Assembly: GCA_014155875.1 (NCBI GenBank) | Contig: JACEFZ010011104.1 | Coordinates: 491,001-555,000, forward strand | Direction: 5' to 3' | DNA from: Cepaea nemoralis | Taxonomy: Eukaryota; Mollusca; Gastropoda; Stylommatophora; Helicidae | Length of the DNA: 64,000 nucleotides | Part shown: positions 23,046-34,479 of the stretch, piece after piece | How the letters are laid out: the number at the start of each line of letters is the position of its first letter | How positions within the stretch are numbered: the stretch's first letter is position 1 | Program-made: the position numbers and the translations under genes | The notes under the pieces: model-generated | Databases searched by the model: none | What the model was told of the DNA's origin: nothing | What the model saw: the letters and a program-made list of their open reading frames with translations, nothing else

Positions 23046-24150
23046 GAATCCTATATTGGTTCACCCACTCGCCTCTTGGGTGGTGAGAACATTTAAGTAT
23101 GTGTCCTTGTTTAGATGAGTGTTGTGGTTTTTGGTCAGACCTTTGGTACTGATTTTATCATAATCTCCGACACAAATATACGTCTTACTACATAACGAGA
23201 CCATCCCCTCCCCGTCGTACTCTAGTTTAAAAAGCCCGGGGGTTCTCTTTCATAGGCTTTGATATCCACGCAGGCCTGACAGGTAGTGGTAGTAGTTCTA
23301 TGAACAGGGCAGGTTTCAGACGGGAACCACTGATTGTATACTCTGTCATATTCTTCTCGTAGCTGTGGTCTAACTACTTCAGAGAGTGAGTCAGCGCTAA
23401 GGGCCAAATATAGAGAGTCAGTGTCCATTTCGGTTAGTTGGTAGTCTTCTTTAGAGATACGTTTGTCAAAAAAGTCATAGTAGAAAGCTAGCATGCGCAA
23501 CTTGGCATACTGGTAGACAAAGAACCCAATCTGTAGAGGTAGATCCCAGACAGTTTTCTTCTTTAACATTTCAACTTCGAAGAGATCATCTGTAATACCA
23601 GTCATGCTGTTGAACCTGGGGTTATTGAGTAGTTTGATAGTGTCTTTTCCCTGACAGTAGGAGACAGCGGTATGTTTGGTTTTATTGGTTAACGTTTTGC
23701 CGTAAGCGGCGTTACCTAACAATTTCATAGTTCGGCTGTAATAGACACAGCAGGATTTTTCTCCCCTTGGCGACGGGCATTAGACACTGTTTCCTCAAAT
23801 TGTTTAAAACAACTAACCGGTCGATATTCTATTGTCTGGTAGATGTGGGTAACCACCAATCAATGTGCTAGATACCACTTTAAAAGAGGGGTGGCTAAAA
23901 AAATCTCCCCGAAATAACTACCGATCAAAGTCCGTCGTGCGGTACTCAGTAGTTTATTTTTTATGGCGTATTCTTTCATAAACTCCCCAATGTCGTCTCT
24001 CGACACTTCCGTGTTCGTAAAAATAGGGGGCATCTCGGCAAATGATTCTTGTAAATCAGCCGGGGTCTCAATATTGCATTCAACCAACCCGAAAAATGTA
24101 TCACTTTTTACAGCGTCAATTATCTGGTTTTCACTAAAAGAACCCCAAGG
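23046..24150 (-). pseudogene. Protein-primed type B DNA polymerase, C-terminal two-thirds (left arm copy)
   Basis: Would copy the element using a protein primer. The minus-strand frames 24087-23860 and 23728-23222 contain the motif A region (FGMVECNIETPADL...EMPPIF), motif B (KLLGNAAYGKT) and catalytic motif C (EMDTDSLYLAL). The 3'-exonuclease and N-terminal parts are missing. There is an in-frame stop or frame change at about 23850-23730. The frame ends at 23222. The remaining C-terminus is readable in the minus-one frame, with one further stop near 23065. The mirror copy is at 34480-35695. Confidence 0.85.
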
Positions 24151-24730
24151 AATTTGTGAAGGTGGAAATGTTTCCCGTAAGAAACACTTTAATGTATTTG
24201 CAATTCAACTCAACTATATATCTGATTGACAGATTTGCCTGTTGTACTCTATTTTACTAAACTTATCGACATGGTAAAATGTACCACGTTTGATCACGCC
24301 CACCGACATGGCACATGATGATTGAAGAATTACTTTCGTACACAAACCCCCCCGCCCCCCCCCCTATCTAATTTATGTAAAATTAATAACTAAGCTGGTA
24401 GTGTTTTGTTATGTGTTTTCGTTACAAAACTGATATAGCTGAGTGAGAAGTCTATCGACAAAGACAGTTGAATTCATACAAGAGTCAATATCGCAATTAT
24501 AGACATATTTCAAGCGAACGAAAGAAGAAGAAGAATCGACACGGCACATGATAATGATATACCCAGAGCGGTTACCACAATGATACATAATATATTCTTT
24601 TTGCGGCGTTATAAAGTGTTTATATTTAAAATCTTCTTAGGTGTGGTGTGTAAACGAAAGAGATACCAAAAAGAAAATAAATAAACAAAAATACACAACG
24701 GTATGGTATTTTCGTGCGAACGATGTATGT

Positions 24731-24812
24731 AAAAAAAAAATTCTCACTTTGAGGGTCTAACCACGTCCCCCCGGGGACGAATCAGGTGTTCTATTAACTA
24801 CGCTAATAATTC
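24731..24812 (-). repeat. tRNA-derived (Pol III promoter-like) module, left arm
   Basis: Read on the minus strand it has an A-box-like TTAGCGTAGTTAA at about 24795-24807 and a degenerate B box (GGTTAGACCC) at about 24752-24761, followed by a T-run in transcript orientation. The right-arm counterpart keeps a better B box. It is not a foldable functional tRNA. Confidence 0.55.
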
Positions 24813-25173
24813 CGGTAACGGTGCTCTTTCAACCCAAAAGTATACCAGTAACCTTGCAACTGTGACTGATGTCGGAGATGGTAAACACGAAACAAAAGAA
24901 TTATAACTATTAAAAAAACATATTTCTAGAACAGACAGATTTATAAACATATACGGATTAGACAAATATATAAATTACGCCCTCATTATGTTTAAACCCC
25001 GATAAAATATGAAAGTGTCTATACGGACTCAAGTCCGTATAAACTACTGTTTCTATTCGGACTCCACTCCGTTTTTTCCGGTCCGTGATTTGCCTATTCA
25101 CGTGACTTAACGTATGTGACGTCATCGGGACATGAGCGTGGCTATGTTATATACTTTTGTTGATTCAAAATCG

Positions 25174-25275
25174 TATCCTCAATAGCACAGTGGTAAGTGT
25201 CTCTGCCTGATAAGCGGGAGCTGTTGGTTCGATTCCCTGCTGGACGCTTTATTTTATTTTTTTATTTTTTTTTAT
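25174..25275 (+). repeat. tRNA-derived module inside the Mutator-like element
   Basis: A-box-like TAGCACAGTGG (25183-25193) and a perfect B box GGTTCGATTCC (25225-25235). A loop CTGATAA would give a GAT anticodon, and a T-rich tract follows. The acceptor ends do not pair, and the anticodon stem needs a bulge, so it is a tRNA relic or SINE head, not a functional tRNA. Confidence 0.6.
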
Positions 25276-25740
25276 TTTTCAGCAATTAATTGGGTGCAAG
25301 CGACTTATTAATAAAAAAAATATTACGAACTATGATTATGAACAGATGTTTTGTCACGTATATTATCTTATTTATATTATATAAAAGTTATCTTTGTTAG
25401 CTTCGTTATCTATTTATCTCCTCTCTCTTTTCAACCTGCTTCACATATACCAGGTATTCCTGCACTTTATGTGCGTAGCATTTCCTTGTTTATTTGTTAA
25501 TTCATCAGGCCAGTAAGTCGGAAGCCTGGTGTTTGAATTGCCTAATCATGTCTTTCTGAGGCGACGCATATTACTGTCAGCTTGGACCGGAATTATGAGG
25601 CCAGGGTTGTCACTTTTTTTTTGACCAAAAGTATCTAGAAACGGCCCAAACAACATCCATAAATATCTAGATTTCGTTGGAAAGTATCTAGGAAAAATAT
25701 CCAGATTTAGAAAGTAAGAAATTACATATGTATTGATGTG

Positions 25741-25985
25741 ACTGCCTCTCTCCCTGGCGAAAAGTTTACGGCTGTCGCCGTTATCCCGTATATTCTCGTG
25801 AGTAATGCAGCTGCGCCCGAACCGACAGCGGTTCGAGCCGCTCAGGTAACTTACAGGGGTATGTGAGCCGGTCGCTCAGAAACCAATGGCAAACTACTGA
25901 GCGTAATCTTGCCTTGTACATCAACAGCAGCTGAAAAATTCTGATGTTGACTGCATCATCCTGTAAGGGATATGCAACATTAAAA
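25741..25985 (+). repeat. tRNA-derived SINE, copy 1
   Basis: A tRNA-like head with B box GGTTCGAGCCG (about 25829) is followed by the family body GAAACCAATGGCAAACTACTGAGCGTAATC, and the tail GATGTTGACTGCATCATCCTGTAAGGGATATGCAA. The same body is found at 30893-31130 and 32085-32322. Confidence 0.8.
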
Positions 25986-26005
25986 AGAAAATTGATGTGA
26001 CTTAC

Positions 26006-26461
26006 CTATAGAATCATGTCCTCATCTTCACTGATGCCTGTCTCACAAGATGCACATAGCTTGGATGATGAAGTTGAAGCTTCACATTCAAAATGACTCT
26101 GGTGTACTTTAGCTGTTCCAATTTCTTTTATTATATGATCAGGAAGCTGATAAGTTGAACAGCATTTTCAAGCTCTCATCAGGCCAAATCTTATTGTCAA
26201 CATAGCATTTAAGAGATCAAGTTTCATCCTGTTTCTTAGTTTACATTTTGTATAATTCACAGTACTGAAAACTCTTTCCGCATCAGCATTTGAATGGGGT
26301 AGTATCATGGCAGACATCGCACATTCAAAGAGCTCACGGAATGGACTGTTACCTGAGACATCTTTAAATTGTCTTACTTCACTCCAAAAAGCTTCAGTTT
26401 CTGTTTTGTTTGTCCAGTCAACCAAATTTATTTTTGTTAACTAATATTCTGCTTCCGCCAC
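26006..26461 (-). pseudogene. hAT transposase, C-terminal dimerisation region
   Basis: The minus-strand frame (26425-26168, extending to a stop at 26006 after an in-frame TGA) contains HSNADAERVFSTVNYTKCK, the hallmark of the hAT C-terminal dimerisation domain. A second stop (TAG) lies close to the LINE insertion near 26443. Upstream residues continue on the far side of the LINE at 28354. Confidence 0.88.
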
Positions 26462-26475
26462 ACTAGCCCCTAAAA

Positions 26476-28286
26476 CCTGGACCAATGCAGCAGTCTTTGC
26501 CCATGATGTCTATGAAGGTTTCCACGCAGGCACTGAAACCGTTGCTGCAGCGATTGATCTTGAGGACGCATACAACAGAGTACCACTGGATTTTTTAATG
26601 TTTCAGCTTCTTGAACTAAACGTAAGTCCATTCCTCCTTAGTTGGATCGCTGCAGCCCTCTTCCAACGGAAAGTAGTTTTTAGATGTGGCAGTTGGACTT
26701 CGGAACCAACAACAATATATCCTGGCCTACCACAGGGATCACCATTATCTCCGGTACTGTTCAACGCCTACACAGTGAGAATCACCAGTGAGCAGATCAC
26801 TGGACCTGGCAGGACATTGTCATATGCCGATGATGTTTTAGTGTATCGTCAGGGTAAGGATAGAGAGGAGGTTGCTGTGGAACTACAAACCGAACTCAAT
26901 CGCGTAAGTACTTGGTGTGATAAAGCTGGGGCAATGGTCAACCCAACAAAGGCAACAGTGACTTGGTTCTCGCTGAATAATCATATTGTCAACAATCCAA
27001 CACCAACTGTAATGCTGTGTTCAGAGACGGTGGAAAGAACGCAGGCAATGAATTACCTGGGGATACGGTTTGATCGAAGCCTTGCTTATAATGTGCACAT
27101 AGACCAGGTGATAACAAAGGCCAAGCGGGGTTTGGCAGCGATGCGGGTGATAGCGGCAGCAAACTGTGAGCAGCGCCATCTATGTCTTCTGTAATAGGGG
27201 CTGGTCATGTCTGTTTTGGAGTATGCAATGGCAATCCTGACTGTCAGCCATAAGCAGATAGAAAGGATGGAAAGGATACAGAATGAAGCTATGCGCATTA
27301 TTCTTGGATGTACAAGAGATACAGCATGCAAGGCGATGCGCTACCTTCTTGATTTTCCAACCATTGAAGAGAGAATGCAAGTTTGCAGGGCACGCGCCTA
27401 CCTCAGAATTAACGCAAACACACAGCATCCACTGCATAGTGAAATTAGGAAGGTGAAGGGCAGCAGGTTAAAAAGAGGACGGTCGTGGATGGGTCAAGCC
27501 GAAGACATTCTTCAACAGGTGTGTTCACTTGAGGACTTAGAACCTGGCGAGGAGTGGGTGCAAGTGCCAACAGACTTCTGCACATCCTTTTCAGTTTGCA
27601 TCCAACTAGATAGAAAATGCAGACAAGAAAATCCGGCTGCTGTTGAGGCTGAAGTACAAGCGTTGATTTTCGAGAATTCGCTAGACAGTGACGCGGTCAT
27701 CTACACAGATGGATCGGTCGTCCGACATGTGAGAAGCTCATGGGCCTTTACAGCTCGGGCCGGAGGGAGAATTGTGAAGGAGGACTCTGGTGCTTTCACT
27801 GAAACCACAAGTAGCCTGACCATGGAAGTCATGGCAGTAAGTAAAGCAATAACATGGCTCGAGACACAGACATTCACTAGGGCTTGTTTCCTTAGCGACT
27901 CAATGAACATGATCAAGAGGATAGAGGAGGGGTCGATCCGAAGAGAATGGTTGCTGCCTCTGAAGCGGTCTCAGCTGGCAAAGATTAGTTTCATCAATGA
28001 GCGGGCTGACAAGCTCGCAGGTGAGGCTACTGTGGAGGGCGGACGCGCCATGGACCAGACTGACATTCTGAATGCTCTACGAGAAGTGAGACTTTTGCAA
28101 GAACCAAGTGATGACTGTGAATCTACAACAATGGCCAGACTGCGAGAGCAGCAAATTAAAAGAGGGGTGGCCAAGCAAGAACACTACGCAGGAAGCCAAA
28201 GGAGATTGATAAACCAACACAGAACTGGCGTCGTTAGCCGCTACACGCTGCGGGATTTGCTGAGGAGGGGATCCGAGCACTTATGA
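26476..28286 (+). pseudogene. LINE reverse transcriptase and RNase H
   Basis: The first frame (to 27194) carries GLPQGSPLSPVLFNAY and catalytic YADDVLVYR. Two tandem stops (TAA TAG, about 27192) separate it from the frame at 27207-28286. That frame continues the thumb (IQNEAMRIILGC) and adds an RNase H domain with YTDGSV, the MEVMAVSKA Glu block and FLSDSMNM. A small deletion at about 27994 removes the stretch before NERADKL that carries the usual HxG block; copy 2 still has it (FVPGHAGVQGHERA). RNase H with this RT points to the I/R1/LOA group. Confidence 0.85.
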
Positions 28287-28339
28287 ACTGAATGGTCCGA
28301 TGTGCAACGAGGATGATCTGTCGACTAACTAACTAACTA
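26476..28339 (+). mobile_element. I-group LINE with RNase H, 5'-truncated, inserted in hAT
   Basis: Flanked by the 14-bp duplication ACTAGCCCCTAAAA (26462-26475 and 28340-28353), and ends in a (ACTA)n tail at 28322-28339. Its 5' end is truncated within the reverse transcriptase. A degenerate second copy of the family lies at 56768-59525 (minus). Confidence 0.92.
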
Positions 28340-28353
28340 ACTAGCCCCTAAAA

Positions 28354-28800
28354 ATTTAATAACTTGATAATATTTAGGTATGTCCTTTACTGGCTGAGGT
28401 ATGTTGTTAATAGAAAAGAGTGAAATATTTGTCAATACATCTAAATTTTCAGGAAGTCTCTGCTTCAGTTGATCGAATAATGAGACAAGAAAATCTAGAC
28501 AGCGCTTTCTTAAGTTGTTCTCTTCATTTTCTGTTAACAGTCCTTTTGTTTTTAAACCATCAATTTTTGATTCGATTTGGTATCGCAGGTACGGCTTGGG
28601 AGCCAAATAGCTCTCTATAGTGCAAGTGAACAAGTCCGCTTTACAAGTTGGCAATATAAGTCTTTTACCAATTGAGTGAAATAGCAAAGTGAGGTCGTCA
28701 AGTAATTTAACTTTATCAACATTTTGAGATTCAAATAGTTTATTAACTTTTTGCACTTCACTTAAAATGGGTTGTGAAAAGAGAAACCCGAGATTTCCGT
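28354..28800 (-). pseudogene. hAT transposase, middle region
   Basis: The minus-strand frame 28756-28337 reads QKVNKLFESQNVDKVKLLDD and continues to YYQVIKFLGAS at the LINE junction, a typical segment before the hAT dimerisation domain. The part before about 28800 (BED finger and catalytic N-terminal half) is not recognisable, so the element is internally deleted or strongly decayed there. Confidence 0.75.
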
Positions 28801-29510
28801 AGTCATTTACAGGTCCGTACGTGAGGTGAGTATGCAGTTTTTTTCTCTATAAACAGTTTTTCTATTAAACATTTTCTTCGACTAACATTCTTTTCAATTA
28901 ACATTTTGTCAATTCTCATTTTCTCTTCATTGCTTCCATTTTTCCATGCATTTGTTCCTCTCGTCCTGTCATCACCTTCTAATGTAGTCACATGAGTTCT
29001 CCTTGACTGTATGTTGTGTTTGTGAATGTGTTTGTTTGCTGATGAAGGCTAACCGCCGCAACGTTCTGTATGTGTCGTAACTCTGTTATGTAAAGCTGCA
29101 CTACTTTGTGTCATTTTATATTGTTTAAACTTTCACAGCTTTACCGCAGTTCCACCAAATTTTATGCATACATTCCATATAGTATTTCAGCTGTGTAGCA
29201 CTTTTCATTGTGTCTTGTTATTCCTCATGCTCCAGGAGCTAAATACAGACAAATACCATTGCCCTGGGTACGTCAGTTATATAAACCCCTGGGGTGCTAC
29301 AGGCCAGGAAAAGATATCATAATTTACGCGCGTCCAGACCGAACATAAAATGGGTAAATGACACCGAAAGAAAAGTAAAATCTAGAAAGTATTCAAAATA
29401 TCCGACTCCAAATGAAAAGTATCTAGAATTGCAACCAGCATCCAAACGTCAGAAAACGGTATCCAGATGCCGGCAAAAACCTCTAGATCTGGATATAAAA
29501 TATCTAGAAT
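28801..29510. other. Remaining hAT interior and subterminal region
   Basis: No transposase coding is recognised. 29376-29510 contains repeated (T)ATCTAGA-type motifs also found at 25631-25705, which are candidate transposase-binding sites. Confidence 0.45.
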
Positions 29511-30439
29511 GGCAACTATGATGAGGACTCCGCTCCGTATAAACTACTCTGTCTATTCGGACTCAAGTCCGTATAAACTCTCCCATAAAATATTGTTTTC
29601 AGTTGTATAAAAAGTAACAGAATTTATGATATGTAAAACTGTGCTATGCCTGCTTGGGGAAAATTATGTTTTAGTGAAAAATAACAATCAGTTCCCGAAA
29701 TGAAGACTGTAATATTAAACAAAATTAAGTTTCAATTATTTCAAAACGCAGCATAACATAATAAAGCATACATATATATTTTAAAAATCTATGTCTGTAG
29801 ACAAAATCGGAACAGGCAGGCCTGGTATGACGCCTTAAATGCGATATAAAATAACTTTTACAGTTAAAAAACGTATTGAAACTTATAGTGAAGTGAAAGA
29901 TTATGATTTCGTTGATGTAAAACACCAATAATGATGGTGTTTTGTGAAAAGTAGCAAGAAGTATTGATATTATAAACTCAGCATGTTGCACATTTGTTGC
30001 TAATTTCGTTCCGTAGCGGATTTGTCCGGGGTTTGTTGAGTAAAAGTTTTCTCAGATGTCCGCGCACGTTAACAAAATAGCGGAACGGTGTTCATTTACC
30101 AGCCCAGACGAACTGAGGTGAAACAAGTGTAAGTTTCGTTATGTGTAACCACTTACACGATAATCAGATTTAATTTTGATATCATCAGAATAAATCTAAA
30201 TTTCACCATATTCTGAATATTAACAGAACCAATGGTTATATTAAAGAACGACTTTCTTTTCACTCTGTACAAGGCCACACGAACATTCTGCCTCTCGTTT
30301 CTATCGCGTACCCGACACGCCACACATAGCTGTTTGTTTGTTTTTTTTTGTTTTTTTTAATTTACCTTTCACAAACGGACACGTCTACAACACATGATGC
30401 ATTCATCATCAAATTGTGTAAGCATTCATGGCGCTGTCT

Positions 30440-30840
30440 TTGGTGTTCTGAAATCAACTCTGCTGACACTGTTGCAATCCATCCACCCTAATTTCTTGTC
30501 TCGGTCTGTAACTGTCTTTTTTCCCCTCGAACTTTCCAGTTGTCACGATGTTCATGCGTCTCTTACATGACTAAAGACAGCTGTTTGTCTCTTTTCTAGT
30601 GTCATCTAGTTGTTACTCTGGCAGGGAATTAGCCTTACAAACCACACCTGCTTCTAATTTCTTCTTAATTTTGTTCATTCGAAGATTCACTCCCATACAC
30701 CAAAACTGGTTCTATATACCACTCTCTTTCTTACATTACTTTTTCATTTTCTGAAATGTGGTTTTTGGTTGTCCTATTCTGTTCATTAATCTCTGTTGTA
30801 CATCTTCCATCTGATAAATGCCCCTAGGTAATTTATCCAC
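30440..30840 (-). pseudogene. Decayed LINE 3' fragment, left inner arm
   Basis: The minus-strand reading, better seen in the mirror copy at 32345-32810, has weak RT C-terminal blocks (MEDAQQRLMNE, VYGSE-like, SRGKRQQQ). It is heavily mutated. Confidence 0.4.
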
Positions 30841-30892
30841 TTGGTTCAGAATGTTTCTATGTCACATTTTTGTGTCACCATTTTCTTTGATG

Positions 30893-31130
30893 CTGGCCTA
30901 GAGGTTAGCGAATTTTCTCCGTAATCTCGTATACTATCGTAAGTAACGTGACGATTGCAAGAATCAGGACTGGTTCGAATATCGTCGGTAACTTATGAGG
31001 GTTGTTTGAGCCGGCCGCTCAGAAAGCAATGGCAAACTACTGAGCGTAATCTGGCCAAGAAATCAACAAGCGGCTGAAAGATGATGTTGACAGCGATGTC
31101 ATGTAAAGGATATGCAAAACATTTATTTAG
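30893..31130 (+). repeat. tRNA-derived SINE, copy 2 (left inner arm)
   Basis: A-box-like TGGCCTAGAGGTTAGCGA and B-box GGTTCGAATAT at about 30973. The body CAGAAAGCAATGGCAAACTA and tail TCATGTAAAGGATATGCAAA follow. It was present before the palindrome formed, because it is mirrored at 32085-32322. Confidence 0.82.
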
Positions 31131-31143
31131 TTTCTTTGATATC

Positions 31144-32067
31144 ACCATTATTACTATTTTCTTGATAGAGAGTCCATTGCACTCTATATTACTACAATGT
31201 CCAACAATTGTTGTAGATCTGTTGGATTATCTACCCCCAATACTGTGTCATTATATCGCTTATATCTTCCGATTAGTATTCGTGGGATCTTTCTGGATAA
31301 GGCTTTCAATAGTATAAGGCATGTCAACAAATTAGATATGTTTTTAGATCTACAAATTGGTGGGAAAAACCTTAGACTTGTAAAAAACATATATAGAAAA
31401 CAAAACTGTCCTATGGATTGATAATGAAATAGGCCACGATCTGCCTATTAAGATAGACAGGGATGTGTAATGTTTTTTCCCTGTACATCAGAAATATAGA
31501 AGATATGAAAAGACTCATCATTGAAGGATGTAACATCAATAATAATTGATATGCGGTCTTGATTGTAGACAATGAACAGGACCTGCAAAATTTACTACAT
31601 GGAATTGTTGCGAACAACTAGGATTAGAACTAAAAAGACACAGATTATTGTCATCACTAGGAAAAAGGAAACAGCACAAGTAAATGTGGGTATTCTTAAA
31701 CAGTCACTGTCCAGAAGGAAAGTAATGGCAAACTGCTTTCGGCAAACCTTGCCAAGAAAGCCATAACAACCATGGAGGTGGTGGAAATTTTCGAATATCT
31801 TGGTTGCGAACAACGGTGACACAATGAAAGAAATTAAACGATGACTGTTTTAATCTGTGACCACACTGATGATCTATCATCGCAGATTACAGACCATAAC
31901 CAACAACAATATCTCGAGTGTTGTTACACTTCATCCACCTGCTTCCATGGCTTCACGTAGTCCTGATTCGTCTATACGGGTACCCCACCCAAGAGTGCCT
32001 CGTAAACTAACAGAAGAAAGGAGGATACCCTGCAATCCAGACTAACTACCATACACACGTAAAATGT
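31144..32067 (+). pseudogene. Loop of the element B palindrome: decayed RTE-like LINE fragment
   Basis: The only unmirrored part of element B. Plus-strand frames read LDKAFNSIRHVNKLDMFLDL (about 31285-31350) and CCEQLGLELKKTQIIVITRK (about 31605-31670). This is the same family as the LINE at 1060-7330 (compare YTKAFDRVRHVSMVDMLADL and QLGLELNCKKTQVMVVTRKK). Many stops. Confidence 0.7.
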
Positions 32068-32084
32068 TATATCAAAGAAAGTAA

Positions 32085-32322
32085 ATAAATGTTTTGCATA
32101 TCCTTTACAGGACATCGCTGTCAACATCATCTTTCAGCCGCTTGTTGATTTCTTGGCCAGATTACGCTCAGTAGTTTTCCATTGCTTTCTGAGCGTCCGG
32201 CTCAAACAACCCTAATAATTTACCGACGCGATTCGAACCAATGCTGATTCTTGCAGTCGGCACGTTACTTACGAGAGTATACGAGATTACGGAGAAAATT
32301 CGCTAACCTCTAGGCCAGCATC
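32085..32322 (-). repeat. tRNA-derived SINE, copy 3 (right arm)
   Basis: Mirror of copy 2. It reads from the tRNA-like head at about 32322 down to the GGATATGCAAA tail at about 32095. Confidence 0.82.
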
Positions 32323-33825
32323 AAAGAAAATGGTGACACCAAAATGTGACATAGAAACATTCTGAACCAAGTGGTTAAATTACCTAGGGGCATTTATCAG
32401 ATGGAAGATGCACAACAGAGATTAATGAACGAATAGGACAACCAAAAACCACATTTCTGAAAATGAAAAAGTAATGTTAGAAAGAGAGTGGTATATAGAA
32501 CCAGTTTTGGTGTATGGGAGTGAATCTTCGAATGAACAAACTTAAGAAGAAATTAGAAGCAGGTGTGGTTTGTAAGGCTAATTCCCTGCCAGAGTAACAA
32601 CTAGATGACACTAGAAAAGAGACAAATATCTGTCTTTAGTCATGTAAGAGACGCATGAACATCGTGACAACTGGAAAGTTCGAGGGGGAAAAGACAGTAA
32701 CAGACCGAGACAAGAACCGAGACTGCGTTGGATGGATTGCAACAGTGTCAGCAGAGTTGATTTCAGAACACCAAAGACAGCGCCATAAATGCCTACACCA
32801 TTTGATGATGAATGCATCATGTGTTGTAGACGTGTCCGTTTGTGAAAGGTAAATTTAAAATAAAAGAAAAATTAAAAAAAAAACAGCTACGTGTGGCGTG
32901 TCGGGTACGCGATAGAAACGAGAGGCAGAATGTTCGTGTGGCCTTGTACAGAGTGAAAAGAAAGTCGTTCTTTAATATAACCATTGGTTCTGTTAATATT
33001 CAGAATATGGTGAAATTTAGATTTATTCTGATGATATCAAAATTAAATCTGATTATCGTGTAAGTGGTTACACATAACGAAACTTACACTTGTTTCACCT
33101 CAGTTCGTCTGGGCTGGTAAATGAACACCGTTCCGCTATTTTGTTAACGTTTGCGGACATCCGAGAAAACGTCTACTCAACAAACCCCGGACAAATCCGC
33201 TACGGAACGAAATTAGCAACAAATGTGCAACGTGCTGAGTTTATAATATCAATGCCAGTTGCTTATATTTCACAAAACACCATCATCATTGGTGTTTTAT
33301 ATCAACGAAATCATAATCTCTTTCACTTCACTATAAGTTTTAATACTTTTTTTAAACTGTAAAAGTTATTTTATTTCGCATTTAAGGCGTCATATGAGGC
33401 CTGCCTGTTCCAATTTTGTCTACAGACATAGATTTTTAAAATATGTATGTATGCTTTATTATGATATACTGCGTTTTGAAATAATTGAAACTTAATATTG
33501 TTTTATATTACAGTCTTCATTTCGGGAACTGATTGTTATTTTGCACTAAAACATAATTTTCCCCAAGCAGGCATAGCACATTTTTACATATAATAAATCC
33601 TGTTACTTTTTATACAACTGAAAACAATATTTTATTGGGGTTTAAACATAATGAGGGCGTAATTTATATATTTGTCTAATCCGTATATGTTTATAAATCT
33701 GTCTGTTTTAGAAATATGTTTTGTTAATAGTTATAATTCTTTTGTTTCATGTTTACCATCTCCGACATCAGTCACAGTTGCAAGGTTACTGCTATACTTT
33801 TAGGTTGAAAGAGCACCGTTACCGG

Positions 33826-33908
33826 AATTATTAGCGTAGTTGATAGAACACTTGATTCGTGTCCGGGGGAACGTGGTTCGATCCTCAAAGTGAGAATTTT
33901 TTTTTTTT
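33826..33908 (+). repeat. tRNA-derived module, right arm
   Basis: A-box TTAGCGTAGTTGA (33831-33843), B box GGTTCGATCC (33875-33884), and a T-run (33897-33908) that could terminate Pol III. It is mirrored at 24731-24812, where the B box is damaged. Confidence 0.6.
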
Positions 33909-34479
33909 AAATGTAATCCTTCGCACGAAAATACCATACCGTTGTGTACTTTTGTTTATTTATTTTCTTTTTGGTATCTCTTTCGTTTACACACCACACC
34001 TAAGAAGATGTTAAATATAAACACTTTATAACGCCGCAAAAAGAATATATTATGTATCATTGTGGTAACCGCTCTGGGTATATCATTATCATGTGCCGTG
34101 TCGATTCTTCTTCTTCTTTCGTTCGCTTGAAATATGTCTATAATTGCGATATTGTCTCTTGTATGAATTTAGCTGTCTTTGTCGATAGACTTCTCACTCA
34201 GCTATATCAGTTTGTAACGAAAACACATAACAAAACACTACCAGCTTAGTTATTAATTTTACATAAATTAGATGGGTTTGTGTACGAAAGTATTTCTTCA
34301 ATCATCATGTGCCATGTCGGTGGGCGTGATCAAACGTGGTACATTTTACCATGTCGATAAGTTTAGTAAAATAGAGTACAACAGGCAAATCTGTCAATCA
34401 GATATATAGTTGAGTTGAATTGCAAATACATTAAAGTGTTTCTTACGGGAAACATTTCCACCTTCACAACTTCCTTGGG

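Larger units (their letters stand above)
22637..25010. repeat. Left outer arm of the element B palindrome
   Basis: It matches the reverse complement of about 33640-35987. The first 68 bases differ from the other end at only about four positions. It ends at the 9-bp target duplication of the Mutator-like insertion. Confidence 0.88.
25601..29520 (-). mobile_element. hAT-superfamily DNA transposon, degenerate, split by a LINE
   Basis: Ends: CCAGGGTTGTCAC at 25601, and TGGCAACTATG at 29510-29520, which reads CATAGTTGCCA in inverted orientation. Both match the CAGGGTTG-type hAT ends. The flanks TTATGAGG (25593-25600) and TATGATGAGG (29518-29527) are consistent with an imperfect 8-bp duplication. 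The transposase is on the minus strand in two parts. Several TATCTAGA-like subterminal motifs occur at both ends. A SINE at 25741-25985 and the LINE at 26476-28339 are insertions within it. Confidence 0.78.
25011..29584. mobile_element. Mutator-like (9-bp TSD) non-autonomous element, later split by hAT
   Basis: It interrupts only the left arm of element B. The 9-bp target duplication ATAAAATAT lies at 25002-25010 and 29585-29593. The uninterrupted right arm has the sequence once (near 33629-33637), which confirms the insertion. The ends are imperfect inverted repeats built around the hairpin ATACGGACT-CA-AGTCCGTAT (left) and TTCGGACTCAAGTCCGTATA (right). Without the hAT insertion it is only about 650 bases and has no transposase. 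A 9-bp duplication with a G-rich start suits Mutator-like elements. That class is inferred. Confidence 0.65.
29594..31143. repeat. Left inner arm of the element B palindrome
   Basis: Reverse-complement match of about 32068-33637. Contains no intact gene. It carries a decayed LINE 3' fragment (about 30440-30840) and SINE copy 2, both mirrored on the other side. Confidence 0.85.

Noticed and set aside
25174..25247. Functional tRNA-Ile(GAT)
   Set aside because: The B box is perfect, but the acceptor stem does not pair and the anticodon stem needs a bulge. A tRNA-derived relic is more likely.
29294..29521. 75-residue plus-strand frame
   Set aside because: It overlaps the repeated TATCTAGA subterminal motifs of the hAT element, and has no domain.
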